This document shows positions 4,834 through 5,102 of a stretch of DNA of 5,102 nucleotides, piece after piece. The number at the start of each line of letters is the position of its first letter. Position 1 is the stretch's first letter. Below the pieces are notes generated by a model. That model did no database searches, had not been told where the DNA came from, and worked only from the letters and a program-made list of their open reading frames with translations. Position numbers and translations under genes: made by a program. Origin of the DNA: an uncultured Bacilli bacterium (lineage in GTDB: Bacteria; Bacillota_I; Bacilli_A; RF39; UBA660); the NCBI GenBank assembly GCA_947586295.1, contig CANPXQ010000070.1, positions 1-5,102 on the forward strand, in the 5' to 3' direction.

Positions 4834-5102
4834 ATGAGTGAAAATAAAAAAAGAAATATCTTATTAATAGTGGCTGTTGTAACTATTTTACTACTAGTTG
4901 TAGGAGCAACATATGCTTACTTTCAAGCTCAAATAGGTGATGGTGCTAATAGTAATGTCAATGTCTTAACCGGTACAACTGATAGTTTAGTATTTACTAC
5001 TGAAGGGGATATAACCATTACAGTCGATACAGATAATTTTGGTCCAGAGGCTGAAGATAAATTTTTGGAAGGTGTAACAACAGCCAAAGCTACCTTAAGA
5101 GC
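4834..5102 (+). CDS. Secreted protein with SipW-like signal region (5' end only)
   Basis: The frame opens at ATG4834 and runs off the window after 89 full codons. The N-terminus is Lys/Arg-rich (MSENKKRN), followed by a hydrophobic core at residues 9-24 and then G24-ATYAYF-30, a sequence seen in SipW-processed exported proteins such as TasA and camelysin. Cleavage is most likely after A28. The mature part begins with small polar residues (GDGANSNVNV) and continues into Thr/Val-rich beta-type sequence, LTGTTDSLVFTTEGDITITV, with several Asp and Glu. This suggests an extracellular or cell-surface beta-sandwich protein, perhaps fibre- or matrix-forming, but the family is not certain. The AGGAGATG ribosome binding site at 4815-4822 lies 11 nt upstream, slightly far. 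An ATG at 4820 gives only a 5-codon frame. A long, structured leader precedes it. Confidence 0.8.
   Translation, partial: MSENKKRNILLIVAVVTILLLVVGATYAYFQAQIGDGANSNVNVLTGTTDSLVFTTEGDITITVDTDNFGPEAEDKFLEGVTTAKATLR

Noticed and set aside
1..5102. CRISPR array, insertion sequence, tRNA or rRNA gene
   Set aside because: No regularly spaced repeats, transposase, terminal inverted repeats or tRNA/rRNA-like sequence were seen on either strand.

Overview
The window is very AT-rich and has short intergenic gaps, strong AGGAGG-type ribosome binding sites, extended -10 promoters, Rho-independent terminators and an alanine T-box leader. This points to a low-GC Firmicutes/Bacilli-type bacterium, probably one of the small-genome, host-associated uncultured lineages near the Mollicutes. 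Trp is written TGG throughout and no gene reads through TGA, so I see no sign of the Mycoplasma code (TGA = Trp). The lineage is an inference.

Layout: (1) 1-64 may hold the last ~20 codons of an upstream gene. (2) 108-716 is a self-contained unit: promoter, an unrecognised 179-aa gene (165-704), and a terminator whose stem overlaps the end of the coding sequence. (3) 793-1941 encodes an 8-TM AI-2E-family (PerM/YtvI/TqsA-like) membrane protein. (4) 1945-4454 is the centrepiece: an extended -10 promoter and a T-box leader whose specifier reads GCU (Ala). They drive a two-gene operon of a P-loop nucleotide kinase (2179-2709) and a short alanyl-tRNA synthetase (2709-4454), joined by a TAATG stop/start overlap. 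(5) 4455-4833 is a 379-base gap holding a compact set of hairpins ending in a strong terminator, a second terminator with G-rich repeats, several possible promoters, a (TA)7 tract and a 10-bp hairpin beside a ribosome binding site. (6) 4834-5102 is the start of a secreted protein with a SipW-like 'ATYAYF' signal region, cut off by the window end.

Working together: uncharged tRNA-Ala should stabilise the T-box antiterminator and raise expression of AlaRS and, by operon position, of the kinase. The two most notable points are the AlaRS and the gap before the secreted protein. The AlaRS has the catalytic core and the HxxxH/CxxxH editing domain, but it lacks the beta-barrel segment between them and the whole C-terminal C-Ala domain. 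In the gap, a dinucleotide repeat lies between promoter-like boxes, an arrangement known elsewhere to switch surface proteins on and off.
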